NCBI RefSeq assembly: GCF_017498545.1
Contig: NZ_CP071793.1
Location: 4,923,001 to 4,987,000, forward strand
Reading direction: 5' to 3'
Length of the DNA stretch: 64,000 bases
From: Sulfidibacter corallicola
GTDB taxonomy: Bacteria > Acidobacteriota > Holophagae > Acanthopleuribacterales > Acanthopleuribacteraceae
Positions 50,939 to 60,167 of this stretch are shown one piece after another; the first letter of the stretch is position 1; each line of letters opens with the position of its first letter. The notes below the pieces were generated by a model. The model had not been told where the DNA came from and made no database searches. It saw only the letters and a program-made list of their open reading frames with translations. The translations under genes were made by a program, and so were the position numbers.

Positions 50939-52696
50939 ATGACTTTCGCTTTTCCCCTCGCCCTTTGGGGCCTACTCGCCATTCCGGCCTTACTCGCCAT
51001 CTATTTCCTGATCGGGCGAGCCGTGCCTCGCCGGGTCTCCAGCCTTTTCCTTTGGGTAGGGGAACAGCACGCACCCAGCGAGGGCGCGCGGTTTCGACGC
51101 CTGGATCGCGCCTGGATCCTGTTGTTGGAAATCCTGCTGTTGTTGCTGTTGGTTTTTGCCGCCGCTCGCCCGGTGGTGACGGTGCGGAGCGATGCCGTAC
51201 CCCTGGCCCTGGTGCTCGACCAATCGTTTTCGATGGCCGCGGCTCGCGAGGGGCGTCCGGTTCGCGATTGGGCGTACGCCGGATTGGCGGAAATCGTCGA
51301 GGATCGCCGCTATTCGTCCTTCTTTTTTGTATTGGCGGGCGAAAAACCGGTGTTGCTGCCACCGCCCAGTGATGCGCCATCCTCGACCGACTTGCTCGCT
51401 ACGGCCCTGCCGCAATGGACCTGTGAGGCCGCCGGCGCCGACCTGACGGGCGCGCTGGCTCTCGCCCGTCAGGTGGGTGGACCCCTGGCGCAGATCGTCG
51501 TCCTGACCGATCGGCCACCCCCGAGTCCTGACGTGGCCGATGGTGTGCTGTGGGCGGCATTCGGAGTGCCACAACCCAATGCCGCTTTGGTCAACGGCGT
51601 ACGAACCCTGGATTCCGGCCGCGATCGCTGCCTTTTGGAAATCGCCAATCTGGGTGAGGTCTCGAAGGAGATCGAGCTCACCATGGACGGCTCGCCACCG
51701 CGCCGGCAAATATGGTCGTTCGCCGCGGGAGAGCGCAAACTGCTCCGATTCGACATTGAGCCAGGTCGCGATGTGGTGCGTTTTCAACTGGCTGAAGACG
51801 CCTTGGACCGCGATAACGCGGTGGTTCTGGCCCGTCCTTTCGAGCGCAGTATCGGGGCTGCCGTGCGCGTGGACAACCAGGCTCGGCGACGCTTGGTGGA
51901 AGCCGCACTCTACGCGTCTCCATTCGCGCGTCCGGTTCGTGCCCAGCCGGAATTGCTGATTACCGACGCGCCCTACCGATTCGACGGCGCCGCCAACCGA
52001 CCATGGGTCCTGGAGCTTCACACCGCGGCCAAACCCCTGGCCTATACGGGCCCATTCGTGACCTATACCAGCCATCCTCTGTGCGAAGGGCTCGGTCTGG
52101 CCGGGGTCATTTGGGGGGCCGACACCCGTAGCTTGAATGGCCTGCCGTTGATCACCGCGGGCGATCTCACGCTCTTCAGCGAGGAACGCCGCTCGGGAAC
52201 GCCCTATTTTCACCTTCAGTACAACAACGACCGCGGCAACCTGCACCAGACACCCAATTGGCCGATCCTGTTCGACAACCTGGTACGACTGCGCGCTTCG
52301 GAGTTGGATGGCCTGGATGCCGCCAACTGGCGACTGGGTAGTGAGGTCGTATTGCGTACCCGTGCCACGGGTGAGACCGTCACGCTGTCGGGGCCGGGTG
52401 GCTCGGAACGGGCATGGGTCGTGGATCGCGACCGGATCGAACTTCCCACCCCGAAACCGGGTCTGTACCAGGTGGCGGGTGGTGGCGTGGAACTTACCTT
52501 CGCCGTCAATGCCTTGGACCAGGGTGAATCCGACCTGCGGAGAACCGCTTCCGGAACCTGGGGTACCTGGCGTGCCTCCGAGGAGCGCCATCCCGACAGC
52601 CGTGAGCTGACCCTGCCCCTGTTGTTGGTCGCACTTTCGGGGCTGTTGCTGCACGGATTTGTCCTGCGTCGCCGCAAAGCGGAGGTGGCATGGTGA
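50939..52696 (+). CDS. BatA-type membrane protein with VWA-like domain
   Basis: A 585-residue protein starting MTFAFPLALWGLLAIPALLA, the Aerotolerance/BatA N-terminal membrane hairpin (second helix ILLLEILLLLLLVFAAARP). An extracytoplasmic VWA-like domain follows, with degenerate MIDAS DQSFSM. One more membrane helix is at the C-terminus (LTLPLLLVALSGLLLHGFVL). It lies 100 bp after the DUF58 gene and overlaps the next start by 7 bp. Confidence 0.85.
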   Translation: MTFAFPLALWGLLAIPALLAIYFLIGRAVPRRVSSLFLWVGEQHAPSEGARFRRLDRAWILLLEILLLLLLVFAAARPVVTVRSDAVPLALVLDQSFSMAAAREGRPVRDWAYAGLAEIVEDRRYSSFFFVLAGEKPVLLPPPSDAPSSTDLLATALPQWTCEAAGADLTGALALARQVGGPLAQIVVLTDRPPPSPDVADGVLWAAFGVPQPNAALVNGVRTLDSGRDRCLLEIANLGEVSKEIELTMDGSPPRRQIWSFAAGERKLLRFDIEPGRDVVRFQLAEDALDRDNAVVLARPFERSIGAAVRVDNQARRRLVEAALYASPFARPVRAQPELLITDAPYRFDGAANRPWVLELHTAAKPLAYTGPFVTYTSHPLCEGLGLAGVIWGADTRSLNGLPLITAGDLTLFSEERRSGTPYFHLQYNNDRGNLHQTPNWPILFDNLVRLRASELDGLDAANWRLGSEVVLRTRATGETVTLSGPGGSERAWVVDRDRIELPTPKPGLYQVAGGGVELTFAVNALDQGESDLRRTASGTWGTWRASEERHPDSRELTLPLLLVALSGLLLHGFVLRRRKAEVAW

Positions 52697-55467
52697 TGTT
52701 GCAACAGCCCGCCTGGCTTTTAATGTGTGTGCCCGTCCTCGTGATGTGCTGGTTCTGGCGCACTTCCTCCCGAGTCGAAACCGCGATCCGGGCCATTTTG
52801 CTATGCCTTTTGTTGTTTGTGTTGGCCGGTCCGCGCTTCGAGCGCGATGCCCGGGCCGGATCCTTGATCGTCGTCGCCGATCGAAGCACGTCCATGCCCA
52901 CCGAAGTTCAGTCGCGACTCGAGGAAACGCTTCAGATTCTCGAGGAGGATCGGCCCCACGATGCCCGTCTGGGCTTGGTCTCCTTCGGCACGACCGCGAT
53001 GACCGAGGGCTTCTCCGAATCGGGACCGCCGGTGATTGCCGGGGTTCTCAATCCCAATGGTTCCAATCTCGAAGGAGGTCTCCAACGGGCCTTGAGTCTG
53101 ATTCCACCGGATCAGGGGGGCCGTGTTCTGGTCATCAGTGACGGTCGCTGGACCGGTCGAGATCCGCAAAAGGCGGCGGCCGACGCCGCCGCTCGGGGAA
53201 TTGCCATCGATTTTCGTGAGTTGTCGCGGGGAGAACGGGACCCGGTGGCTGTGGTCAGTGTGGATGCACCGCGCGAAGTGGCGCCAGGAGAGGGATTTGT
53301 CATCAGCGCCTGGGTACGGGCCGATGTGGCTCAGAAGGTCGTGGTGACCCTGATGCGCGACGGCCTCGTGATGGCTCGCGGAGATCATTCCTTGCGGAGT
53401 GGGGCCAACCGGTTGGCTTTTCGCGATCTGGCCTCCGAGCCCGGAACCCATGGCTACGTGCTCCTGATCGAAGGCGATGGGCCGGACGGCATTCCCGAAA
53501 ACAATCGAGCCGAATTCATCTTGGGTGTTCGTGGACCCAAACCCGTGCTTCACCTCGGCTCGAGCGATGACAGCATGTTGCCGGAAACCCTGCGTCGGGG
53601 CAACCTGGCGTTGGTTCACCGGGATGCCGGCCAAATGAGCTGGAACCTGACCGAATTGTCGCGATATTCGGCCGTGGTTCTGGAGAATGTTCCCGCGTCC
53701 GACATCGGAGAGCGAGGTCTGGAGATCTTGGCGGCCTGGGTTCGGGAAAGCGGCGGCGGTTTGTTGGTTTCCGGAGGCGAGAACAGCTTCGGCCCGGGTG
53801 GATATTATCGTTCACCGCTGGATCCGCTGCTGCCGGTTTCGATGGAATTGAGACGTGAACACCGCAAGGAGTCGCTGTGTATCGTCATCGCCCTCGATCG
53901 TTCGGGCAGTATGGGTGCTGCCGTCAGCGGGCACCACACCAAAATGGATTTGGCCAATCTGGCCTCGGCCGAGGTACTGCATCTTTTGTCGAGTTTGGAT
54001 GAATACGGCCACATCGTCGTCGACAGCGAGGCGCACGTGGTGATCAATCGTCGCCCCGCCACGCAAAAGGCCGCCATGCGGGGGCGTATTCTCTCGGTCG
54101 AGTCGGCTGGCGGCGGAATATTCGTCTACGAGGCCCTGTCGCATGCGGCGCGGATGATCCTCAGTTCCCAGGCCAGTTCGCGACACATCATTCTCTTTGC
54201 GGATGCCGCCGATGCCGAGCAACCAGGCGAGTATCGCCGTCTTTTGGCGCAGCTCGGCAAGGCCGATATCACCGTCAGCGTGGTGGGTCTCGGCAACGAT
54301 CAGGATGTCGATGCGCCCTTGCTTTCGGAAATCGCCCAGCTCGGCGGTGGACGCGTTTATTTCACGCAAAACCCAAAGGCCTTGCCGCGCATTTTTGCTC
54401 AGGAAACTTTCGTCGTCGCCCGCAGTGCCTTCATCAAGGAACCCACGAGTGGGAAGTTTACGCCAGGCATGACGGTCCTGGGCCCGCGGGAATGGTCGGC
54501 CGCGCCCCGCCTGAACGGTTACAACTTGACCTATGCGCGTGATGAGGCCAACCTCGCGTGGCTCACGGCCGACGATCACCGGGCCCCGCTGCTCGCCACT
54601 TGGCATGCCGGCACCGGACGTGTGGCCGCCTTCACCGGCGAAGCGGCGGGAACCTTCAGCGGAGATCTGCTCGATTGGTCCGATTACGGTCACTTTTGGG
54701 CCACCGTGACGCGATGGTGTGCCGGCGCCGGGACGCGTTTGCCCGACAACAGCGTGTTCACCCAGGAACTGGATCGCGGGGTGCTTCGGATGCGGTTGCA
54801 TCTGGATCCCCTGCGCGATCGCGATCCCTTCGACGTCCAGCCCACGGTTTCGCTGCTGCGCACCCAGGCCGACCGCACACCATCTTCCGAAGAGTTGCGA
54901 TTGGTTTGGGAGAGTCCCGATGTGCTGCAGGCCGAACTCACACTCGAGGGACGGGAAACAGTGTTGCCGACGCTTCACTTCGGCCAAGATCTGCACTGGC
55001 AGATGGCCCCGGTCCGCTTGCCCTATTCACCCGAGGCCGCGCCGTCCGATGGCACCAGGGGGCGGGTGACCCTCGAACGGTTGGCTTCGTTCGGCGCAGG
55101 TCGTGAGCGCTTGAATCTCGGTGGCTATTGGCGAGATGTTCCGCTGGTCCGCAAATACGTCGATCTGCGGCCCTGGTTCTGCCTGGCTGCATTGCTGTTG
55201 ATTTTGGGTCTCGTGGCCGAACGCCGAACGGGACTACTCGCGGGTCGTCTGCAGCGAAGTCGCCTCGTTCGGACGGTGCCAACTAGCCCGTCCATGGAGG
55301 AATCCAGTCCATCTTCGCGAACGTCGGGCGACCAAACCGTCGAAGCCGGCAAGGCCACCCCGGTTCGGAGAAAAACCGATGACGATGCGGGACAGCGGGA
55401 GTCCGGCGGATTGGGTGCGGCCCTGAGTCAGGCTCGCGACCAGGCCGATAAACGCATCGGGAAATAG
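52690..55467 (+). CDS. Large VWA / GATase-like membrane protein
   Basis: A 925-residue protein. Two N-terminal helices (WLLMCVPVLVMCWFW and AILLCLLLFVLAGP) precede a first VWA-like domain with DRSTSM. A CARDB-like segment and a GATase-like region (LEILAAWVRESGGGLLVSGG) follow. A second VWA domain has canonical MIDAS DRSGSM (~405), and a C-terminal helix (FCLAALLLILGLVA, ~835) precedes a charged tail. This domain order is recurrent in MoxR clusters. It is the last gene of the operon; no clear terminator follows. Confidence 0.85.
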   Translation: MVMLQQPAWLLMCVPVLVMCWFWRTSSRVETAIRAILLCLLLFVLAGPRFERDARAGSLIVVADRSTSMPTEVQSRLEETLQILEEDRPHDARLGLVSFGTTAMTEGFSESGPPVIAGVLNPNGSNLEGGLQRALSLIPPDQGGRVLVISDGRWTGRDPQKAAADAAARGIAIDFRELSRGERDPVAVVSVDAPREVAPGEGFVISAWVRADVAQKVVVTLMRDGLVMARGDHSLRSGANRLAFRDLASEPGTHGYVLLIEGDGPDGIPENNRAEFILGVRGPKPVLHLGSSDDSMLPETLRRGNLALVHRDAGQMSWNLTELSRYSAVVLENVPASDIGERGLEILAAWVRESGGGLLVSGGENSFGPGGYYRSPLDPLLPVSMELRREHRKESLCIVIALDRSGSMGAAVSGHHTKMDLANLASAEVLHLLSSLDEYGHIVVDSEAHVVINRRPATQKAAMRGRILSVESAGGGIFVYEALSHAARMILSSQASSRHIILFADAADAEQPGEYRRLLAQLGKADITVSVVGLGNDQDVDAPLLSEIAQLGGGRVYFTQNPKALPRIFAQETFVVARSAFIKEPTSGKFTPGMTVLGPREWSAAPRLNGYNLTYARDEANLAWLTADDHRAPLLATWHAGTGRVAAFTGEAAGTFSGDLLDWSDYGHFWATVTRWCAGAGTRLPDNSVFTQELDRGVLRMRLHLDPLRDRDPFDVQPTVSLLRTQADRTPSSEELRLVWESPDVLQAELTLEGRETVLPTLHFGQDLHWQMAPVRLPYSPEAAPSDGTRGRVTLERLASFGAGRERLNLGGYWRDVPLVRKYVDLRPWFCLAALLLILGLVAERRTGLLAGRLQRSRLVRTVPTSPSMEESSPSSRTSGDQTVEAGKATPVRRKTDDDAGQRESGGLGAALSQARDQADKRIGK

Positions 55468-55863
55468 GCGGTACGGAGAAAGGTCCGCACCGACGAGCGT
55501 GGCACGGTGGGCGCGAGTTCGGTGACGAAAACGGACGCCATGTTTTTGAGGGCGTATCCAAGCGGCTAGTTGTTTATGAAAATCTATCCATCGAGATGTG
55601 TCTCATCCGTGGGTGACCCTGGTCGATCCAGATCGTTGTCTCCAGCTTCGCCGTTGTCGAGCTGTTCGGTTCCGAGACTGAACGAGGGTGGGGAAGAAGA
55701 ATGGCTTGCGCGGAAAGCCGTGACCCGCAAGGGATTGGTCGCATAGAATTTTGGGAGACGGCCATTGAATTCTATTGTGACGACAAAGAGACGAATAAAT
55801 GGCACGCATATCGCACTGCCGTTCCCGGAATCAAACAGACACGTCTTTTCATTGGATACTCAA
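55468..55863. other. Intergenic region after the MoxR operon
   Basis: These 396 bp contain overlapping short open frames on both strands without conserved features. An in-frame extension of the exonuclease gene to 55765 is considered non-coding. Confidence 0.4.
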
Positions 55864-56427
55864 ATGGCTCGTTTACTGGATCAACTCATCATCATCGATA
55901 TCGAGGCAACCTGCTGGCAGGGAAAGGTACCCAGCGGCATGGTCAGCGATATCATCGAAATCGGGGTGTGCACGCTGGACCTCGCCACGGGCGAGCGCCT
56001 GGAAAAAGAAAGTATTTTGGTTCGGCCGCAGCGGTCGACGGTCAGCCCCTTTTGCACCGAGTTGACCACCTTGACCCAAGCTCGGGTGGACGGGGGTTGC
56101 ACTTTTTCCAAAGCCTGCACCCACCTTGTCGAGACCTACAAAACGAAACGGCGCCCCTGGGCGAGCTGGGGCGATTACGATCGCCGCCAGTTCGAGCGCC
56201 AATGCCGCGACACCGGGGAGCCCTACCCTTTCGGTACGTCCCATCTCAATTTGAAGAGCCTTTTTTCGCTGCTGTGCGGACATCGGCGGGAACTGGGCAT
56301 GGCACGTGCGTTGGATCACCTGGGCCTCACATTGGAGGGCACCCATCACCGCGGAGACGACGATGCGTGGAATATCGGAGCCGTCGCATCGCACCTGTTG
56401 AAGCGATATCGCGGGTTGGCCGCTTGA
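55864..56427 (+). CDS. DEDDh 3'-5' exonuclease (ERI1/KapD-like)
   Basis: A 187-residue exonuclease. Exo I has IIIDIEATCW (D-x-E). Exo II is in ASWGDYDRRQFERQC (Asp). Exo III is ALDHLGLTLEGTHHRGDDDA, with His and Asp of the DEDDh set. The fold and size match stand-alone ERI1/KapD-like nucleases acting on small structured RNAs. It starts at ATG 55864. It lies 950 bp upstream of the Y RNA locus, so a role in RNA trimming is conceivable but unproven. Confidence 0.88.
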   Translation: MARLLDQLIIIDIEATCWQGKVPSGMVSDIIEIGVCTLDLATGERLEKESILVRPQRSTVSPFCTELTTLTQARVDGGCTFSKACTHLVETYKTKRRPWASWGDYDRRQFERQCRDTGEPYPFGTSHLNLKSLFSLLCGHRRELGMARALDHLGLTLEGTHHRGDDDAWNIGAVASHLLKRYRGLAA

Positions 56428-56594
56428 GATGTCTCACAGAACGCGTTGGCGGCATGCCGAAGCCGGAATGATTGCCGTAATATATAAAGCACCCCTCAAA
56501 GTTTCTTTCTCTTCATAATCTCGCAAATCGTTTCTCAACAAAGATCGTCACAAATCCATCCCAAAAAAGTCGCAAAAAAAGAAGAAAAAAATAA

Positions 56595-56624
56595 TTGACA
56601 ACTTATCGCGCTCCACCTTATGAT
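56595..56624 (+). promoter_or_regulatory. Strong sigma-70-type promoter
   Basis: A perfect -35 TTGACA (56595-56600) and a near-consensus -10 TATGAT (56619-56624) are separated by 18 bp in an AT-rich stretch. Transcription would begin near 56631, at a stable hairpin ACGGTT-TCGG-AACCGT (56633-56648). Confidence 0.8.
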
Positions 56625-56667
56625 GAACGCGAACGGTTTCGGAACCGTAATAAGTGGAGTTGTGGTA

Positions 56668-56799
56668 ATGAACTGCAAAACATTCAAACTGATCATGACG
56701 CGATTTGAACTGACCGCACCGGCAAGTTTCGGTGTAGGCCAGATCGTCGCTGGAAATGATTGGCAGCTCCGCTGCTGCAGAGGTGGACCCACCTTGTGA
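56668..56799 (+). CDS. 43-residue peptide within a compact transcription unit
   Basis: ATG 56668 is preceded by GTGGAG at a good distance. The peptide is MNCKTFKLIMTRFELTAPAS… ending RCCRGGPTL, with three cysteines, two adjacent, and a GG near the C-terminus. It lies between a strong promoter and a strong terminator only 230 bp apart. It could be a translated small peptide (even a modified-peptide precursor), or the unit could be a small RNA with an incidental frame: hairpins GCAGC/GCTGC (56763-56778) and GAACGG/CCGTTC (56798-56814) support the latter. No maturation enzyme is adjacent. Confidence 0.45.
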   Translation: MNCKTFKLIMTRFELTAPASFGVGQIVAGNDWQLRCCRGGPTL

Positions 56800-56820
56800 A
56801 CGGCATAACCGTTCGGTGAA

Positions 56821-56862
56821 AAAAGCCCACTTTTGCAACTCGGCAAAAGTGGGCTTTTTTCA
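56821..56862 (+). terminator. Very strong Rho-independent terminator
   Basis: A perfect 16-bp stem, AAAAGCCCACTTTTGC (56821-56836) with GCAAAAGTGGGCTTTT (56843-56858), has a 6-nt loop and trailing T residues. It closes the compact unit starting at 56631. Confidence 0.95.
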
Positions 56863-56918
56863 TTTCGAGAACCGGTAACTACGAGCGAACTGCTTTACTT
56901 CCAGCTAGGAGGGGCTAC

Positions 56919-57122
56919 ATGGATATCACTTTCGATTCCCTTTCAATCCGTATCACCAAGAGCGCGAACGGCTCGGGTTGTGAACTGTTCGTTCATATTC
57001 AGTTTCAGAATGAAGAAGGTGAACCCTGTTCTTTTGAAACAGGTGAAACGAGTACGGCAGGATCGGAAACCGAATTATTTTCATCTTTCGAGCCCCGTGC
57101 TTCGTCCGAGGAGAATGACTGA
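56919..57122 (+). CDS. Small acidic protein of unknown function
   Basis: 67 residues: MDITFDSLSIRITKSANGSG, then a beta-strand-like CELFVHIQFQN and a Ser/Glu/Thr-rich acidic tail ending EEND. An AGGAGGGG ribosome-binding site precedes ATG 56919. I do not recognise the family. It lies between the compact unit and the Ro60/Y RNA locus and could belong to either or neither. Confidence 0.6.
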   Translation: MDITFDSLSIRITKSANGSGCELFVHIQFQNEEGEPCSFETGETSTAGSETELFSSFEPRASSEEND

Positions 57123-57379
57123 TCTCTGAACCCTTCACCGCCTTATGTGGCATCCGATCGGCTCTGATTGAAAAAATACTGGTTTCAATCGCGCTGTGGT
57201 GCCGTGTGAACTCAATTATCTAAACCCCACATTCAAGCTTGTTCTCATAGTAATAAAAGGATGACTCTCGCAGTTTTTCCGAGAACCTGTTTCGACCTGT
57301 TTCGACACGTCGGCTTCGACGTCGTTCGACACTGCACCGAAACTGGGGGATCCCCTATTTGCACCGAGGAGGTGCCGAC
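57123..57379. other. Upstream region of the Ro60/Y RNA locus
   Basis: These 257 bp probably carry the operon promoter. A TGTGGCATCCGATCGGCT word (57147-57163) has GG and GC ten bases apart, as in sigma-54 promoters, but lacks the TTGC half. Near 57283-57302 the 10-mer CCTGTTTCGA is tandemly repeated, followed by further TTCGAC words, an operator-like cluster. Confidence 0.45.
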
Positions 57380-57589
57380 ATGTTACTCGTGGATTTCAAC
57401 GGACATCGATATCGACTCAAGCGCGGTGACCTGAACGTGACCGCACGTACCAAGGGCCATGTGATCAAGGAAATGCTGGCCGGCTACTTTCACGTCGATG
57501 TGACCCTGTTCGATCCATACGTCGTCGAGTGGGGACAGCGTGGCGAGTTGCGGGTCTACCGCGGCGGGAGTTGCCCGACCAACGCTTGA
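57380..57589 (+). CDS. Small beta-grasp-like protein 1 (possible ubiquitin-like)
   Basis: 69 residues: a predicted beta-hairpin (LLVDFNGHRYRLKR), a helix (TKGHVIKEMLAGYF) and C-terminal strands (PYVVEWGQRGELRVYRGG) followed by SCPTNA. It aligns with the protein at 57814: ML-V-F-G, LN-TA, I, V, YVV and G-L-V are shared in order, so the two are paralogs. The GG six residues from the end is reminiscent of ubiquitin-like proteins that need C-terminal trimming, and an E1-like protein is encoded at 61532. The ubiquitin-like assignment is inference. The start has AGGAGG seven bases upstream. The Y RNA begins 8 bp after the stop. Confidence 0.75.
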   Translation: MLLVDFNGHRYRLKRGDLNVTARTKGHVIKEMLAGYFHVDVTLFDPYVVEWGQRGELRVYRGGSCPTNA

Positions 57590-57596
57590 ACGCGGC

Positions 57597-57734
57597 ATCA
57601 CCGTGTCCCGAACGGAAAAGCTTACATGCACGATCAAGGTGGCGTGGGTTCAAATCCCGCCCGGGCCGTTTCTGTGGCCCGGTAGCTCAGCGGTAGAGCG
57701 CTTGAAACGACGCTTTTCGAACTCACATGGTGAT
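57597..57734 (+). ncRNA. Bacterial Y RNA (tRNA-mimic, permuted tRNA body)
   Basis: A two-part stem encloses a tRNA-like module. The outer helix is ATCACCGTGT (57597-57606) with ACATGGTGAT (57725-57734), one G-U pair. After an internal loop the inner helix is GAAAAGC (57615-57621) with GCTTTTC (57712-57718). Inside, in permuted order, are the 3' anticodon-stem strand TCAAG (57634), T arm GTGGG-TTCAAAT-CCCGC (57644-57660), acceptor CCGGGCC (57661-57667), 8-nt loop, acceptor GGCCCGG (57676-57682), TA, D arm GCTC-AGCGGTA-GAGC (57685-57699) and CTTGA (57701-57705). This order (T arm before D arm, closed acceptor) is that of YrlA-type bacterial Y RNAs, partners of Ro60 proteins. It sits just upstream of a Ro60-like gene. 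Confidence 0.9.
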
Positions 57735-57813
57735 CCTGTGGTTTTCCATCTCGCGATCGGGTCGATTCTCCCCGGCTCGATCCGCTCAAGCTTCCAGGAA
57801 AAGGAGGAGGCTC

Positions 57814-58014
57814 GTGTTACACGTGCGCTTCGAGGGCCGTTCCCGTGACGTGCCCCTGAAACAATTGAACCTGACCGCGGCGATGAGCGACGCCCACATT
57901 TTGAGTTCGGTCGCGGACCTGCTCGAAGTGAGACGCGAACGCCTTTCGGACTACGTGGTGGACCGCCGACCCAATGGAAACCTGGTGGTTTGCCCGGAAG
58001 CCGTGTACGGCTGA
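57814..58014 (+). CDS. Small beta-grasp-like protein 2, paralog of 57380
   Basis: 66 residues from GTG 57814 (AGGAGG just upstream): (M)LHVRFEGRSRD, LKQLNLTAAMSDAHIL, LEVRRERLSDYVVD, NGNLVVCPEAVYG. Same ordered residues as the protein at 57380, so a tandem duplication now split by the Y RNA. It ends in YG and lacks the GG of its sister, so the two may differ in whether they can be conjugated. Function unknown. Confidence 0.72.
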   Translation: MLHVRFEGRSRDVPLKQLNLTAAMSDAHILSSVADLLEVRRERLSDYVVDRRPNGNLVVCPEAVYG

Positions 58015-58052
58015 GTCCCGCAACGAAGAGGGTCGCTCGTAAATTTTTTTGA

Positions 58053-59609
<1,557 letters not shown>

Positions 59610-59658
59610 GAACGGGTTCCTCCGTTTCGAGTATTACCTACCTCCCTCCGCAGCGTCC

Positions 59659-59694
59659 GCGGTGGGGAAAGCCGGTTCCGGTTTTCCCCACCGC
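59659..59694 (+). terminator. Strong hairpin after the Ro60-like gene
   Basis: GCGGTGGGGAAA (59659-59670) pairs perfectly with TTTCCCCACCGC (59683-59694). No T-run follows, so it may be a structural boundary or a partial terminator rather than a full stop. Confidence 0.6.
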
Positions 59695-59925
59695 CGATGT
59701 CAGTCTTCGCGAGGGCAGGCTTCATGTTTTGACTCTGGGATTAGGGCGGACTCTCCGCCCGCCCTCGTCCCCTTTTTTGACGACATTCGATTCTCCGCCC
59801 CAGTGCCTGTTGCCCCGATCCAAGCCCCGCGGCCATGCTTCGCGAGGTTTCGATCGCGGCCAAACCCGGCATCGCTCATTGACATCTCCCATGACGAAAT
59901 AACGAGTTTAAAAAGACTAACTCGT

Positions 59926-60023
59926 GGATTCGCACCCCAACCAACGACACGTACATACTTGACTGTTAATCAAGACCGCACCCCCCAAAGGGGTGCATCC
60001 GTGCCGGTAACTCGTGCGAATTC
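59926..60023 (+). ncRNA. Anticodon-loop RNA, array unit 1 (triplet GTT)
   Basis: A 98-nt unit. The closing helix is GGATTCGCAC (59926-59935) with GTGCGAATTC (60014-60023). An inner helix around CACG (59948-59951) / CGTG (60000-60003) leads to two hairpins. One is an anticodon-type arm CTTGA-CTGTTAA-TCAAG (59958-59974) whose 7-nt loop has U33 and purines 37-38. The other is a variable-arm-like hairpin GCACCCC/GGGGTGC (59978-59996). ACC follows the closing helix. It has no T or D arm, so it is not a tRNA. Confidence 0.85.
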
Positions 60024-60051
60024 ACCTCAATTATCAATCACGATTCTCGAC

Positions 60052-60145
60052 GATTTCGCAACCCGACTCATGGCGCATACAAACTTGACTCGCAATCAAG
60101 CCCGCACCATCGCGTGCGAACCGCGCCTTGGACTTTTGTGAAATC
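60052..60145 (+). ncRNA. Anticodon-loop RNA, array unit 2 (triplet CGC)
   Basis: A 94-nt unit with the same plan. The closing helix is GATTTCGCAA (60052-60061) with TTGTGAAATC (60136-60145), one G-U. The inner helix is GGCGC/GCGCC. The anticodon-type arm is CTTGA-CTCGCAA-TCAAG (60084-60100) and the variable hairpin is CGCAC/GTGCG (60103-60118). Helices differ in sequence from units 1 and 3 but keep pairing, which supports the fold. Confidence 0.82.
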
Positions 60146-60167
60146 GCACGCTCAATTCAAACATGAC

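Noticed and set aside
57676-57720. Ordinary tRNA gene (GGCCCGG, D arm and anticodon-stem start look like a tRNA 5' half)
   Set aside because: No 3' half follows. The matching T arm and acceptor strand lie upstream, so the element is a permuted Y RNA module rather than a standard tRNA.
59710-59767. Fourth (upstream) array unit
   Set aside because: It has a closing helix (CGAGGGC/GCCCTCG) and a side hairpin (GGCGGA/TCCGCC), but the anticodon-type arm is absent or badly degenerate, so it is not counted as a unit.
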